In this document: positions 49,365 to 58,056 of the stretch, piece by piece
How the letters are laid out: each line of letters opens with the position of its first letter
How positions within the stretch are numbered: the stretch's first letter is position 1
Origin: Mycobacterium sp. shizuoka-1
GTDB taxonomy: Bacteria > Actinomycetota > Actinomycetes > Mycobacteriales > Mycobacteriaceae
Direction: 5' to 3'
Length of the DNA stretch: 64,000 nucleotides
NCBI RefSeq assembly: GCF_002723835.1
Contig: NZ_BEWG01000104.1
Location: forward strand, 78,126-142,125
The notes under the pieces: generated by a model
What the model was told of the DNA's origin: nothing
What the model saw: only the letters and a program-made list of their open reading frames with translations
Databases searched by the model: none
Position numbers and translations under genes: made by a program

Positions 49365-50087
49365 TCACAGGCCGTGCAGGCCGACCCCGATCAGGATGAT
49401 CCCGACGATCGCCACGAACGCACCGGCGTGCTTGCGGGTGCGCGTGCGAATCCATTCGTTGAACCGCTGCACCCAGATTCGGGTCTTGGCGGGCGCCACC
49501 AGGAAGCTCAGCAGTGGGATCACCGCGGCCCAACTGGCCAGCAGCAGGAAGGTGACCAGGGCCACCGCCTGCTCGAGCGGTGGGGTCTTGGACGCGATGA
49601 TCAAGGCCAGCAAGGCCATGTAGTCGACGCTCGGCATCGCCAGCGCCGCCCCGATGGAGCCGGAGAACAGCGACGATTCACCCTGCACGAAACCCCGCAT
49701 CCGGGTGGTCATCCGCTTGAACCGACCCGGCGGCTGATCCTGCACCACGACCGGACTGTCCACCGCCACGGCGGGCACTTCGGCCATCTCGCGCCGGGCG
49801 AAGGTGCGCAGCGGGATGCTGGACGCCAGCAGCGCACCCAGCAGCACGGCGACGACGCCGATGCCGATCTGGATCAGCGCCGGGTTGAAGTTCGTCTTGC
49901 TCAGGAACGTGTGGTGGAACACGAACAACACCGTGAACCCGACGGAGAGGCTGACCGCCAGACCGGTGGCGAGGAACACCGCGAGATGCCGCGCGGGGCG
50001 GGGCCGGGTGAGCAGCAGGGCGATCAATCCGATGCGTGCGGGCTCGATACTCACCGCGAGTCCGAGCAGCACCACGGTTGTCCACAC
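49365..50087 (-). CDS. GAP/Sap-family membrane protein (glycolipid export helper)
   Basis: A 240-residue polytopic protein with about six membrane helices, starting VVLLGLAVSIEPARIGLIALLLTRPRPARHLAVFLATGLAVSLSVGFTVLF. This matches the GPL-addressing protein (GAP/Sap) family that accompanies MmpL transporters and is needed to bring glycopeptidolipids and related glycolipids to the surface. A cytoplasmic loop of about 40 residues separates helices three and four. GTG 50085-50087 is the first start. It converges on the acyltransferase operon with only six bases between stops and pairs with the GT gene upstream of it. Confidence 0.8.
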   Translation of the reverse strand: MWTTVVLLGLAVSIEPARIGLIALLLTRPRPARHLAVFLATGLAVSLSVGFTVLFVFHHTFLSKTNFNPALIQIGIGVVAVLLGALLASSIPLRTFARREMAEVPAVAVDSPVVVQDQPPGRFKRMTTRMRGFVQGESSLFSGSIGAALAMPSVDYMALLALIIASKTPPLEQAVALVTFLLLASWAAVIPLLSFLVAPAKTRIWVQRFNEWIRTRTRKHAGAFVAIVGIILIGVGLHGL

Positions 50088-50141
50088 GAAGCGAAATCCT
50101 ACCTTGCAACCCGTTCGCGAGCAGGGCCGGCGTGACCCAGG

Positions 50142-51410
50142 TCAGCGGTTGCGGGCGGCCTTCTCCAGCAGGTCCGCCGCCGCTGTCACACTGTCCGGCG
50201 CCGGAGTCATCCGGGCGGCGAGCAAACGGGCCCGCACCGCTGTTTGCGGAGCCAGCACCCTCCTCAGGTCGGCCAGCAGCGAATCGCGGGTGGAAGCCGA
50301 GAAGCGCCGCGAGGTGCCGACGCCCAGCCGGCTGACCTGTTTGCCCCAGAGCGGCTGTTCGGCCGCCACCCACAGCACCAGGGTGGGTGCGCCGGCGCGC
50401 AGTCCCGCCGTCGTGGTGCCGGCGCCGCCGTGGTGCACGACGGCCCGGCAGTGCGGGAACACGGTCGCGTGGTTGACCGCGGCCACCACCTTCACGTGCT
50501 CGGCGGCGGTCGCGTCCAGGTCGGAGAAACCGGCGCAGATCAGCGCGCGCTCACCGAGTTCGGCGCACACGTCACTGATCAGACGCACGGTCTCAGCGGG
50601 GGAGTCGAGCGGCATGCTGCCGAAGCCGAAGTAGATGGGCGGGCTGCCCGCCGCGATCCAGGACGTCACGTCGGCGTCGACCTCGGTGGGCAGTTGCAGT
50701 GTCATGGATCCGACCAGCGGGCGCTGCGGGCCCCATTCGTCGACCAGTCCGGGGAAGAACACCGGATCGTAGGCCTGGATTTCCAGCGTGCCGGCGGCGA
50801 CGATGCGGGCCACCGGGCGCCGACGCGCAACCGGCAGGCCGAGGGCGCGCCGCTGCTCGGACTCGGCCGGTTTCAGCAGCCGCCAGTGCAACCATTCGCC
50901 GGTCGCGTAGGCGGCGTCGACCGCCGCCGCCGGCAACCGCGCCGGCAGCACCTGGGTGTTGGCCCGGACCGGGAAGTAGTGCACCTCGGCCAGCGGAACA
51001 CCGCGGGCCTCGGCGACATTGGCCGCGATCTCCTGGTAGGCGGTGCCGGTCAGCAGCAGGTCGGCGCCGTCGGTCATCTCCAGCAGGATGTCGCTCATCT
51101 CGGCCCACCCGCGGGTGGCGGCCTGCCGGGCCTTGCGCAGGGCAAGCAGCGGATTGCCCAGTCGCATCCAGTCCGCCGGGCCGGCCGCGGTCAGCGCGTC
51201 CGGTCTCTCGAACACGTCGCCGGCCAGCTGTTGCTGCGAGTCGGGACCGTAGGCGATGGTGGCCGCCAGGCCGGCGGACTCGACGAAGCCGACCAGGTTG
51301 GGGGGTACCGCCAGTTGCACGTCGTGGCCCCGGCGCTGCAGTTCGAGGCCGACGGCCGCGCAGGGTTCGACGTCGCCACGAGTGCCGTGGATGCTCACCG
51401 CGAATTTCAT
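50142..51410 (-). CDS. GT1-family glycosyltransferase (UGT-like)
   Basis: A 422-residue glycosyltransferase of the GT-B fold. The N-terminus MKFAVSIHGTRGDVEPCAAVGLELQRRGHDV is the usual GTRGDV acceptor-side motif, and the donor-side motif is in CRAVVHHGGAGTTTAGLRAGAPTLVLWVAAEQPLWGKQV. Similar enzymes (Rv1524, Rv1526c and the GPL rhamnosyltransferases) add deoxy sugars to surface glycolipids. Located 54 bases before the GAP gene and on the same strand. The sugar is not readable from sequence. Confidence 0.88.
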   Translation of the reverse strand: MKFAVSIHGTRGDVEPCAAVGLELQRRGHDVQLAVPPNLVGFVESAGLAATIAYGPDSQQQLAGDVFERPDALTAAGPADWMRLGNPLLALRKARQAATRGWAEMSDILLEMTDGADLLLTGTAYQEIAANVAEARGVPLAEVHYFPVRANTQVLPARLPAAAVDAAYATGEWLHWRLLKPAESEQRRALGLPVARRRPVARIVAAGTLEIQAYDPVFFPGLVDEWGPQRPLVGSMTLQLPTEVDADVTSWIAAGSPPIYFGFGSMPLDSPAETVRLISDVCAELGERALICAGFSDLDATAAEHVKVVAAVNHATVFPHCRAVVHHGGAGTTTAGLRAGAPTLVLWVAAEQPLWGKQVSRLGVGTSRRFSASTRDSLLADLRRVLAPQTAVRARLLAARMTPAPDSVTAAADLLEKAARNR

Positions 51411-51450
51411 CGCCCGCCATTATCGGCGATGCGCGCAGCCGGGTGCGCCG

Positions 51451-52185
51451 TCAGCTGGCCGCGTGGGTGAACCACCGGGTCTTGATCCGCCACGAGTGCG
51501 CCGAGGCCAGGGCGAAGCCGGCCGCGCAGCCACAGGCGAACAGCCAGACCAGCCGGCCGCCCTCCACCTCCTGCAGCGGCGGCACGTAGGCGGTGATGAT
51601 GCGGATCGTGCAGGCCACGATGCCACTGGCCGAGGCGATCAGGTACACGTTGGCGATCCGCCGCGACCGGGGATCGCGGCGCAGGATGAGCAGCGCCCGG
51701 CAGCCGTAACCGAGCAGGTAGATCAAGGTGCCGCAGAGCACCAGCCAGTAGGCGGACAGCCAGAAGTCGGTGGGCACCGTGAAGAAGTCGGGACGGTAGA
51801 TCGTGGCTCCGGTCCCCAGCGAGAAGGTGGCCAGCAACAGCGGGATGCACAGTGTCGCGGGTCGCTCCACGTACTGCTTGAAGGCGAGCTGGGTGGCGCC
51901 GTCGTCCTGGAGTCGGCCCATCGCGTTGTAGACGATCGCCGAGGCGGCCACCACGTAACAGTCGTGGCCGAGGTAGTCCTCGAGGTTCCACACCCCGGTC
52001 AGCGCGTAGAGCCAGTGGCCGACGGTTTCGGACGCCAGCGGGGACATCAACAGCACGGCGGCACCCTGCAGAGCGATGTTGAGGGTGGCCGCGATCTCCC
52101 ATCGGCAGCTCCAGGTGACCCGCCGGATCCACAGGCTCCACGCCAGGCAGGCCAGTGTGACCGTGATCAGTACACCCAGACCCAT
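51451..52185 (-). CDS. Unknown seven-helix membrane protein downstream of an HTH regulator
   Basis: A 244-residue protein with about seven hydrophobic segments (for example VLITVTLACLAWSLWI, EIAATLNIALQGAAVLLMSPL, FWLSAYWLVLCGTLIYLLGYG, IANVYLIASASGIVACTIRII, RLVWLFACGCAAGFALASAHSW) and a conserved-looking loop HWLYALTGVWNLEDYLGHDCYVVA. I do not recognise a characterised family; it recalls actinobacterial multi-TM proteins paired with XRE regulators. It follows the HTH gene by 40 bases on the same strand, so regulator and membrane protein probably form a unit. ATG start at 52183-52185. Confidence 0.65.
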   Translation of the reverse strand: MGLGVLITVTLACLAWSLWIRRVTWSCRWEIAATLNIALQGAAVLLMSPLASETVGHWLYALTGVWNLEDYLGHDCYVVAASAIVYNAMGRLQDDGATQLAFKQYVERPATLCIPLLLATFSLGTGATIYRPDFFTVPTDFWLSAYWLVLCGTLIYLLGYGCRALLILRRDPRSRRIANVYLIASASGIVACTIRIITAYVPPLQEVEGGRLVWLFACGCAAGFALASAHSWRIKTRWFTHAAS

Positions 52186-52225
52186 GCCGTCGTCGCCTTA
52201 CGCCCCCGAATAACTTCAGCAAATA

Positions 52226-52582
52226 CTACAGCGGGGGCGCGTCGAGGCGAGGCTTCAATTCTGAGAGTTTCTGCGGAATATGTGCGGTGGCGACGGTATT
52301 AATTGTCGCAACCGTAAATGGGGCGGATTCGACATATTCCCGGAGTTCTTCGCGGGTCATCAGCCCGAACCGGACCTGCAGGTCTGGATAGCTCAGGCCG
52401 AATCGCGTTGCGACCAAACGCAGCTCTTCGGCATTCGGGTAGTCGCGCTCCTTGACCCGCCGGTAATACGTGCTGCTGGAGGTGCCGAGCGCGTCGTAGA
52501 TGTCCTTGGCGTCGATGTCGCCGTCCAGCAGGTAGTCCAGCAGGACTTTTAGTTGACGGCCATTTTCGTCGGTGCGGGGCAC
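52226..52582 (-). CDS. Small XRE-like helix-turn-helix regulator
   Basis: A 118-residue protein with a putative HTH (KVLLDYLLDGDIDAKDIYDALGTSSSTYYRRVKERDYPNAEELRLVATRFGLSYPDLQVRFGLM, about residues 11-73), where the recognition helix is STYYRRVKERDY. The C-terminal 40 residues are less structured and end in DAPPL. Its style resembles small repressors of mycobacteriophages and integrated elements, but no phage genes surround it. It starts with GTG 52580-52582 and is divergent from the condensation-like gene, with overlapping inverted repeats in between. Confidence 0.7.
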   Translation of the reverse strand: MPRTDENGRQLKVLLDYLLDGDIDAKDIYDALGTSSSTYYRRVKERDYPNAEELRLVATRFGLSYPDLQVRFGLMTREELREYVESAPFTVATINTVATAHIPQKLSELKPRLDAPPL

Positions 52583-52649
52583 GCTTCACAATAACCCGAA
52601 CTCCCGGTAATGGGTATCGGCAACCGTATTCAGGAAACTTTTGAATTTA

Positions 52650-52694
52650 TTGACATGGTCGTCACGATTGTGGGATTACTCTCCCATAAATGGG
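52650..52694 (+). promoter_or_regulatory. Promoter and overlapping inverted repeats upstream of the condensation-like gene
   Basis: A consensus -35 TTGACA lies at 52650-52655, with ATTACT at 52675-52680 as a weak -10 (19-base spacer). Two inverted repeats share arms: TGGGA-N6-TCCCA at 52671-52686 and CCCAT-AA-ATGGG at 52683-52694. Located between the divergent HTH gene and the gene at 52718, they are the natural candidates for binding sites of that HTH protein. Functional link inferred. Confidence 0.45.
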
Positions 52695-52717
52695 ACACGG
52701 CCGCTACGGTGAGGGGC

Positions 52718-53302
52718 ATGGTTGCTCCTGTGACCTACCCGTCTAGCAATGTGCGGGTAGTTGACGATGAGATTCCCGGCCGGCCTCGACCCGAAGACCT
52801 GGTTCGACTGTCGGCATCATTGCCCTCCGAATTGACCGATGACCTCGACGGTGCCGTCGCGTTCGCCGGATTCGATATCGAAGAAATCCTGTTGGCCGCA
52901 CTGGGCCGGGCGATCGCCCGCACCATAGGTGTCGGCGTCGTCACCGTCAGCGGTCTGACCACGGTGGCCCCGATCCGGCTGTGCTGCGCCGACGAACGCG
53001 GGGTGGACGCCAACGCCCTGCTCGCCGACGTCCGCGAGGCGCTGACGCCGGCGCGCCAGCTCGGGCACGCGCCCGCCGACGTGGTGTTCTCATTCCTGGG
53101 ACTGCCGCCCGATCCCGCGCTGGGACCGCTGCAGCTCGCCGACGGCCCCGCGCTGGGCGTGCTCGCCTACCGGGCGGACGGCGAACTGCAGATGGATTGG
53201 TGGTACGACGGGCGCCGGCTGGACCACTGCACCGTCGACGAACTGACCACCCAGTTCCGGCTGGGCCTGATCGGCCTGACGTCGGAGGCCGTCCCGGCCT
53301 GA
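52718..53302 (+). CDS. Truncated condensation-domain-like protein (C-terminal half only)
   Basis: A 194-residue protein resembling the C-terminal lobe of an NRPS condensation domain: FDIEEILLAALGRAIARTIGVGVVTV, VDANALLADVREAL, ADVVFSFLGLPPD, and DGELQMDWWYDGRRLDHCTVDELTTQFRLGLIGL follow the usual order. The N-terminal lobe with HHxxxDG is absent, so it is unlikely to catalyse condensation alone. Earlier ATGs at 52610 and 52655 would add a low-complexity, promoter-bearing stretch; 52718 is preferred although its Shine-Dalgarno (GGTGAGGGG) is close. It may be a domain relic or a stand-alone binding or partner domain. Confidence 0.55.
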   Translation: MVAPVTYPSSNVRVVDDEIPGRPRPEDLVRLSASLPSELTDDLDGAVAFAGFDIEEILLAALGRAIARTIGVGVVTVSGLTTVAPIRLCCADERGVDANALLADVREALTPARQLGHAPADVVFSFLGLPPDPALGPLQLADGPALGVLAYRADGELQMDWWYDGRRLDHCTVDELTTQFRLGLIGLTSEAVPA

Positions 53303-53310
53303 GGCTAGAA

Positions 53311-53533
53311 TCCTTCCAGCGGCATCGATCCGGCCATCACCGGGGAGCCTTCGGAAGAAAGGTCACGCGCGGCGCGCGTACCGGCCGAGTAGAACCGAAC
53401 GGGCGGGCCCGTCACAGCCTTCAACGAGCGACGCACGCAGCTGTGCGTAAGCGGGGTGGTACCGCGGCGCTCGCGCACCTGCGCGTCGTCGTCCCCGTGC
53501 CTGACGATCCGGCACAGGAGACGAGCGCACATC
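53311..53533 (+). ncRNA. T-box riboswitch of ileS (ultrashort Stem I, translational type)
   Basis: The leader between 53303 and ileS carries the T-box core GGTGGTACCGCGG (within 53453-53467), which binds the tRNA acceptor end. A short specifier hairpin CCGG-CCATCA-CCGG at 53330-53343 exposes ATC (53336-53338), an isoleucine codon. It is followed by the hairpin CTTCGGAAG and by ACGCAC-N6-GTGCGT (53431-53448). GTGCC/GGCAC at 53497-53515 pairs just before AGGAG (53516-53520). No terminator U-tract is present, so uncharged tRNA-Ile probably frees the ribosome site, as in other actinobacterial ileS T-boxes. Confidence 0.9.
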
Positions 53534-56500
53534 GTGACCGAGAACGGCTACCCGAAGGTCGGCGGTTCGCCGCATTTCCCGACCCTCGAACGCGAGGTCC
53601 TGGACTACTGGGCCGCCGATGACACCTTCCGCGCCAGCATCGCCAACCGCGACGACGCGCAGGAGTACGTCTTCTACGACGGCCCGCCGTTCGCCAACGG
53701 CCTGCCGCACTACGGCCACCTGCTGACCGGCTACGTCAAGGACATCGTGCCGCGCTACCGCACGATGCGCGGCTACAAGGTGGACCGCCGCTTCGGCTGG
53801 GACACCCACGGGCTGCCCGCCGAGCTCGAGGTGCAGCGTCAGCTCGGCATCACCGACAAGGCCCAGATCGAGGAGATGGGTATCGAGAAGTTCAACGATG
53901 CCTGCCGCGCCTCGGTGCTCAAGTACACCGCCGAGTGGCGCGACTACGTCACCCGCCAGGCGCGCTGGGTGGACTTCGACAACGACTACAAGACGCTGGA
54001 CCTGTCGTTCATGGAGTCGGTGATCTGGGCGTTCAAGCAGCTCTGGGACAAGGGCCTGGCGTATGAGGGCGTTCGGGTGCTGCCGTACTGCTGGAACGAC
54101 GAGACCCCGTTGTCCAGTCACGAACTGCGGATGGACGACGACGTCTACCAGAGCCGCCAGGACCCGGCGATCACCGTGGGCTTCCAGGTGACCGCACCGG
54201 GCAACGACCTTGATGGCGCCTACCTGCTGATCTGGACCACCACCCCGTGGACGCTGCCGTCCAACCAGGCGGTCGCGGTCAACCCCGATGTCACGTATGT
54301 CGTTGTGCGCGTGGAGGACCGGCGCCTGGTGCTGGCCCAGCCCCGGCTGGCCGCCTATGCCAGGGAGCTGGGCGAGCGGCCCGAGGTGCTGGCCACTGTC
54401 ACCGGCGAGCAGCTGCTCGGGCTGCGCTACCTGCCGCCGTTCCCGTACTTCGCCGACGCCGCGCACTCCTTCCAGGTGCTACGCGGTGACTTCGTCACCA
54501 CCGAGGACGGCACCGGGATCGTGCACATGGCCCCGGCGTACGGCGAGGACGACAAGGCCACCACCGACACCGTCGGCATCGTGCCGGTCACCCCGGTGGA
54601 CTCCAAGGGCCGGTTCGACGTGACGGTCCCGGACTACCAGGGCCAGCACGTGTTCGATGCCAACCCGCAGATCATCCGCGACCTCAAGAACGGCACCGGG
54701 TCGGCCGCGGCCAACGCCCCGGTGCTGATCCGGCACGAGACCTACGAGCACTCCTATCCGCACTGCTGGCGCTGCCGCAACCCGCTGATCTACCGGGCGG
54801 TGTCGTCGTGGTTCGTCAAGGTGACCGAGTTCCGGGACCGGATGGTCGAACTCAACCAGCAGATCACGTGGTATCCCGAACACGTCAAGGACGGCCAGTT
54901 CGGCAAGTGGCTCTCCGGTGCGCGGGACTGGTCGATCTCGCGAAACCGCTACTGGGGCACCCCGATTCCCGTGTGGGTCTCCGACGATCCGGCGTATCCG
55001 CGGATCGACGTCTACGGCAGCCTCGACGAGCTGGAACGCGATTTCGGCGTGCGCCCTGACAACCTGCACCGGCCGTATATCGATGAGCTGACCCGGCCCA
55101 ATCCCGATGACCCGAGCGGCAACTCGACGATGCGCCGCATCGAGGACGTTTTCGACGTGTGGTTCGACTCCGGGTCGATGCCGTACGCCCAGGTGCATTA
55201 CCCGTTCGAGAATCAGGACTGGTTCCAGACCCACTTCCCCGGCGACTTCATCGTCGAATACATCGGACAAACCCGCGGCTGGTTCTACACGCTGCACGTC
55301 CTGGCGACCGCGCTGTTCGATCGCCCGGCGTTCAAAACCTGTGTCTCGCATGGAATCGTGCTCGGCAACGACGGTGCGAAGATGAGCAAGTCGCTGCGCA
55401 ACTACCCCGACGTCAACGAGGTGTTCGACCGCGACGGCTCCGACGCCATGCGGTGGTTCCTGATGGCCTCGCCGATCCTGCGCGGCGGCAACCTGGTGGT
55501 CACCGAACAGGGCATCCGCGAAGGAGTGCGCCAGGTACTGCTGCCGCTGTGGAACGCCTACAGCTTCCTGGCGCTGTACGCCCCGAAAGTCGGGACCTGG
55601 CGCACGGATTCGCCGCATGTGCTGGACCGCTACATCCTGGCCAAGCTCGCCGAGTTGCGCGACGGGCTGACCGCGGCCATGGACGTGTGCGACATCTCCG
55701 GTGCCTGCGAGCAGCTACGCCAGTTCACCGAGGCGTTGACGAACTGGTATGTGCGCCGGTCCCGTTCGCGGTTCTGGGAGGAGAACGCCGACGCCATCGA
55801 CACGCTGCACACGGTGCTCGAGGTGACCACCCGGCTGGCCGCCCCGCTGCTGCCGATGGCCACCGAGGTGATCTGGCGTGGGCTGACCGGTGAGCGCTCG
55901 GTGCACCTGACCGACTGGCCGCAGCCGGGGGTCGTCCCGGCCGATCCCGCCTTGGTGGCAGCGATGGACCAGGTGCGGGATGTGTGCTCGACGGGTTCCT
56001 CGCTGCGCAAGGCCAACAAGCTGCGGGTGCGGCTGCCGCTGCTGAAACTCACTGTTGCGGTGGACAATCCGTCGGCGCTGGCGCCGTTCACGGATCTGAT
56101 CGCCGACGAACTGAACGTCAAGTCCGTGGAGCTGACCGACGATATCGCCGCCTACGGCCGCTTCGAGCTGACGGTCAACGCCCGCGCCGCAGGCCCGCGG
56201 CTGGGCAAGGCCGTGCAGGAGGCCATCAAGGTGGTCAAGGCGGGACAGGGCGTGCTCAACAGCGACGGCACCCTGACCGCCGGTGACGTGGTGCTGACCA
56301 GCGAGGAGTACAGCTCGCGGCTGGTCGCCGCCGACCCGGAGTGGACAGCCGCGCTGCCCGAAGGGGCCGGCCTGGTGGTGCTCGACGGCACCGTCACCCC
56401 GGAGTTGGAGGCCGAGGGCTGGGCCAAGGATCGCATCCGCGAGCTGCAGGACCTGCGCAAGTCGACCGGCCTGGAGGTCAGCGACCGCATCCGCGTGGTG

Positions 56501-56650
56501 ATGTCGGTGCCCGCCGCCCACGCCGACTGGGCTCGCACGCACAGCGACCTGATCGCCGGCGAGATCCTGGCCACCAGCTTCGAGTTCGGTGAGCCGGTCG
56601 ACGGCACCGAGATCGGCGACGGCGTGCGGGTGGCGATCGCCAAGGCTTGA
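53534..56650 (+). CDS. ileS: Isoleucyl-tRNA synthetase
   Basis: A 1038-residue class I synthetase that charges tRNA-Ile and edits valine. The HIGH-like signature is in PPFANGLPHYGHLLTG, the KMSKS loop is in GAKMSKSLRNYP, and the CP1 editing domain with TTTPWTLPSNQAVAVNP and HMAPAYGEDD is complete. The long form with FDVWFDSGSMPYAQVHYP and the eukaryote-like second type of IleRS fits mycobacteria. GTG 53534 follows the T-box leader. Dependent on the T-box for expression during isoleucine limitation. Confidence 0.96.
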   Translation: MTENGYPKVGGSPHFPTLEREVLDYWAADDTFRASIANRDDAQEYVFYDGPPFANGLPHYGHLLTGYVKDIVPRYRTMRGYKVDRRFGWDTHGLPAELEVQRQLGITDKAQIEEMGIEKFNDACRASVLKYTAEWRDYVTRQARWVDFDNDYKTLDLSFMESVIWAFKQLWDKGLAYEGVRVLPYCWNDETPLSSHELRMDDDVYQSRQDPAITVGFQVTAPGNDLDGAYLLIWTTTPWTLPSNQAVAVNPDVTYVVVRVEDRRLVLAQPRLAAYARELGERPEVLATVTGEQLLGLRYLPPFPYFADAAHSFQVLRGDFVTTEDGTGIVHMAPAYGEDDKATTDTVGIVPVTPVDSKGRFDVTVPDYQGQHVFDANPQIIRDLKNGTGSAAANAPVLIRHETYEHSYPHCWRCRNPLIYRAVSSWFVKVTEFRDRMVELNQQITWYPEHVKDGQFGKWLSGARDWSISRNRYWGTPIPVWVSDDPAYPRIDVYGSLDELERDFGVRPDNLHRPYIDELTRPNPDDPSGNSTMRRIEDVFDVWFDSGSMPYAQVHYPFENQDWFQTHFPGDFIVEYIGQTRGWFYTLHVLATALFDRPAFKTCVSHGIVLGNDGAKMSKSLRNYPDVNEVFDRDGSDAMRWFLMASPILRGGNLVVTEQGIREGVRQVLLPLWNAYSFLALYAPKVGTWRTDSPHVLDRYILAKLAELRDGLTAAMDVCDISGACEQLRQFTEALTNWYVRRSRSRFWEENADAIDTLHTVLEVTTRLAAPLLPMATEVIWRGLTGERSVHLTDWPQPGVVPADPALVAAMDQVRDVCSTGSSLRKANKLRVRLPLLKLTVAVDNPSALAPFTDLIADELNVKSVELTDDIAAYGRFELTVNARAAGPRLGKAVQEAIKVVKAGQGVLNSDGTLTAGDVVLTSEEYSSRLVAADPEWTAALPEGAGLVVLDGTVTPELEAEGWAKDRIRELQDLRKSTGLEVSDRIRVVMSVPAAHADWARTHSDLIAGEILATSFEFGEPVDGTEIGDGVRVAIAKA

Positions 56651-56676
56651 CCCGGTCGGGCAATACGATCGAGCGC

Positions 56677-58056
56677 GTGGAGCGTTGGGTCCTGCATTTC
56701 GACATGGATGCGTTCTTCGCGTCCGTCGAGCAGCTGACCCGCCCGACGCTGCGCGGCCGTCCGGTCCTGGTCGGCGGTCTCGGCGGCCGCGGCGTGGTGG
56801 CCGGCGCCAGCTACGAGGCGCGGGTGTTCGGCGCCCGCTCGGCGATGCCGATGCATCAGGCCCGCCGCATGGTCGGCGCCGGGGCGGTGGTGCTGCCGCC
56901 GCGCGGGGTGGTCTACGGCATGGCCAGCCGCCGCGTGCTGGACACCGTGCGCACCATGGTGCCGGTGCTCGAACAGCTGTCGTTCGACGAGGCCTTCGGC
57001 GAGCCGGCCGAACTGGTCGGGGCCGGCGCCGAGGAGGTCGAGGCGTTCGCGGTGCGGCTGCGCCTGCGGGTCAAGCAGGAGACCGGTCTGGTGGCCTCGG
57101 TCGGCGCAGGCTCGGGCAAGCAGATCGCCAAGATCGCCTCGGAATTGGCCAAACCCGACGGCTTGCGGGTGATCCGCCGCGACGAGGAACGCCCACTGCT
57201 GGACGGCCTTCCGGTGCGCCGGCTGTGGGGGATCGGACCGGTGGCCGAGGACAAGCTACACCGGCTCGGCATCGAGACCATCGGGCAGCTGGCCGCGCTC
57301 TCGGACGCCGAGGCGGCCAGCATCCTGGGCGCCACCGTGGGCCCCGCCCTGCACCGGCTGGCCCGCGGTATCGACGACCGCCCGGTGGCCGAACGCGCGG
57401 AGGCCAAGCAGATCAGCGCCGAGTCGACGTTCCCCGCCGATCTCACCACGATCGAGGCGCTACGCGACGCCATCGGTCCGATCGCCGAGCACGCCCACCG
57501 CAGGCTGGAACGCGACGGCCGCGGCGCCCGCACGGTCACCGTCAAACTCAAGAAATCCGACATGACCACCCTGACCCGCTCGGCGACGCTGCCGTACGCC
57601 ACCGGCAACGTCGGCACGCTGACCGCCACCGCGCACCGGCTGCTGCTCGATCCCCGCGAAGTCGGGCCGATTCGCCTTCTCGGCGTTGGCTTTTCGGGCC
57701 TGTCCGATGTCCGCCAGGAGTCGCTGTTCCCCGATCTGGACCAACTCGGCCCCGAGGCCGACACGGTGGACACCCACCTGCCGGTGCCCGAACCCGCGCA
57801 CGACGCCGGCGGGTGGCGCATCGGCGACGACGTCCGCCACCCCGCCCTCGGCCACGGCTGGGTGCAGGGCGCCGGCCACGGGGTGGTCAGTGTGCGGTTC
57901 GAGACCCGCGGCAGCGGCCCCGGGGTGATGCGCACCTTGTCCGCCGACGACCCCGAGCTGGTCCGCGCGAACCCGGTGGACAGCCTGGACTGGCCGGACT
58001 ACGTCGAGAATCTGGCCCGCTCAGCCCCAGCGGGCGATGACGTCGGCCACGGGTAA
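56677..58056 (+). CDS. dinX: Y-family DNA polymerase IV DinX (DinB-type)
   Basis: A 459-residue translesion polymerase. Catalytic acidic residues are in HFDMDAFFASVEQ and LSFDEAF, and the HhH region is VRRLWGIGPVAEDKLHRLGIETIGQLAAL. The little finger is followed by QESLFPDL, a beta-clamp binding motif, and a C-terminal extension with a tudor/KOW-like strand region (HPALGHGWVQGAGHGVVSVRFETRGSG). This matches Rv1537. GTG 56677 is chosen because the conserved N-terminus starts there; a TTG at 56647 would overlap ileS. The 3' end overlaps ansA by 36 bases, convergently. Confidence 0.92.
   Translation: MERWVLHFDMDAFFASVEQLTRPTLRGRPVLVGGLGGRGVVAGASYEARVFGARSAMPMHQARRMVGAGAVVLPPRGVVYGMASRRVLDTVRTMVPVLEQLSFDEAFGEPAELVGAGAEEVEAFAVRLRLRVKQETGLVASVGAGSGKQIAKIASELAKPDGLRVIRRDEERPLLDGLPVRRLWGIGPVAEDKLHRLGIETIGQLAALSDAEAASILGATVGPALHRLARGIDDRPVAERAEAKQISAESTFPADLTTIEALRDAIGPIAEHAHRRLERDGRGARTVTVKLKKSDMTTLTRSATLPYATGNVGTLTATAHRLLLDPREVGPIRLLGVGFSGLSDVRQESLFPDLDQLGPEADTVDTHLPVPEPAHDAGGWRIGDDVRHPALGHGWVQGAGHGVVSVRFETRGSGPGVMRTLSADDPELVRANPVDSLDWPDYVENLARSAPAGDDVGHG

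Noticed and set aside
52610..52717. Longer N-terminus for the condensation-like gene from ATG 52610 or 52655
   Set aside because: This stretch is AT-rich, contains the consensus -35 and both inverted repeats, and adds no family-like residues.
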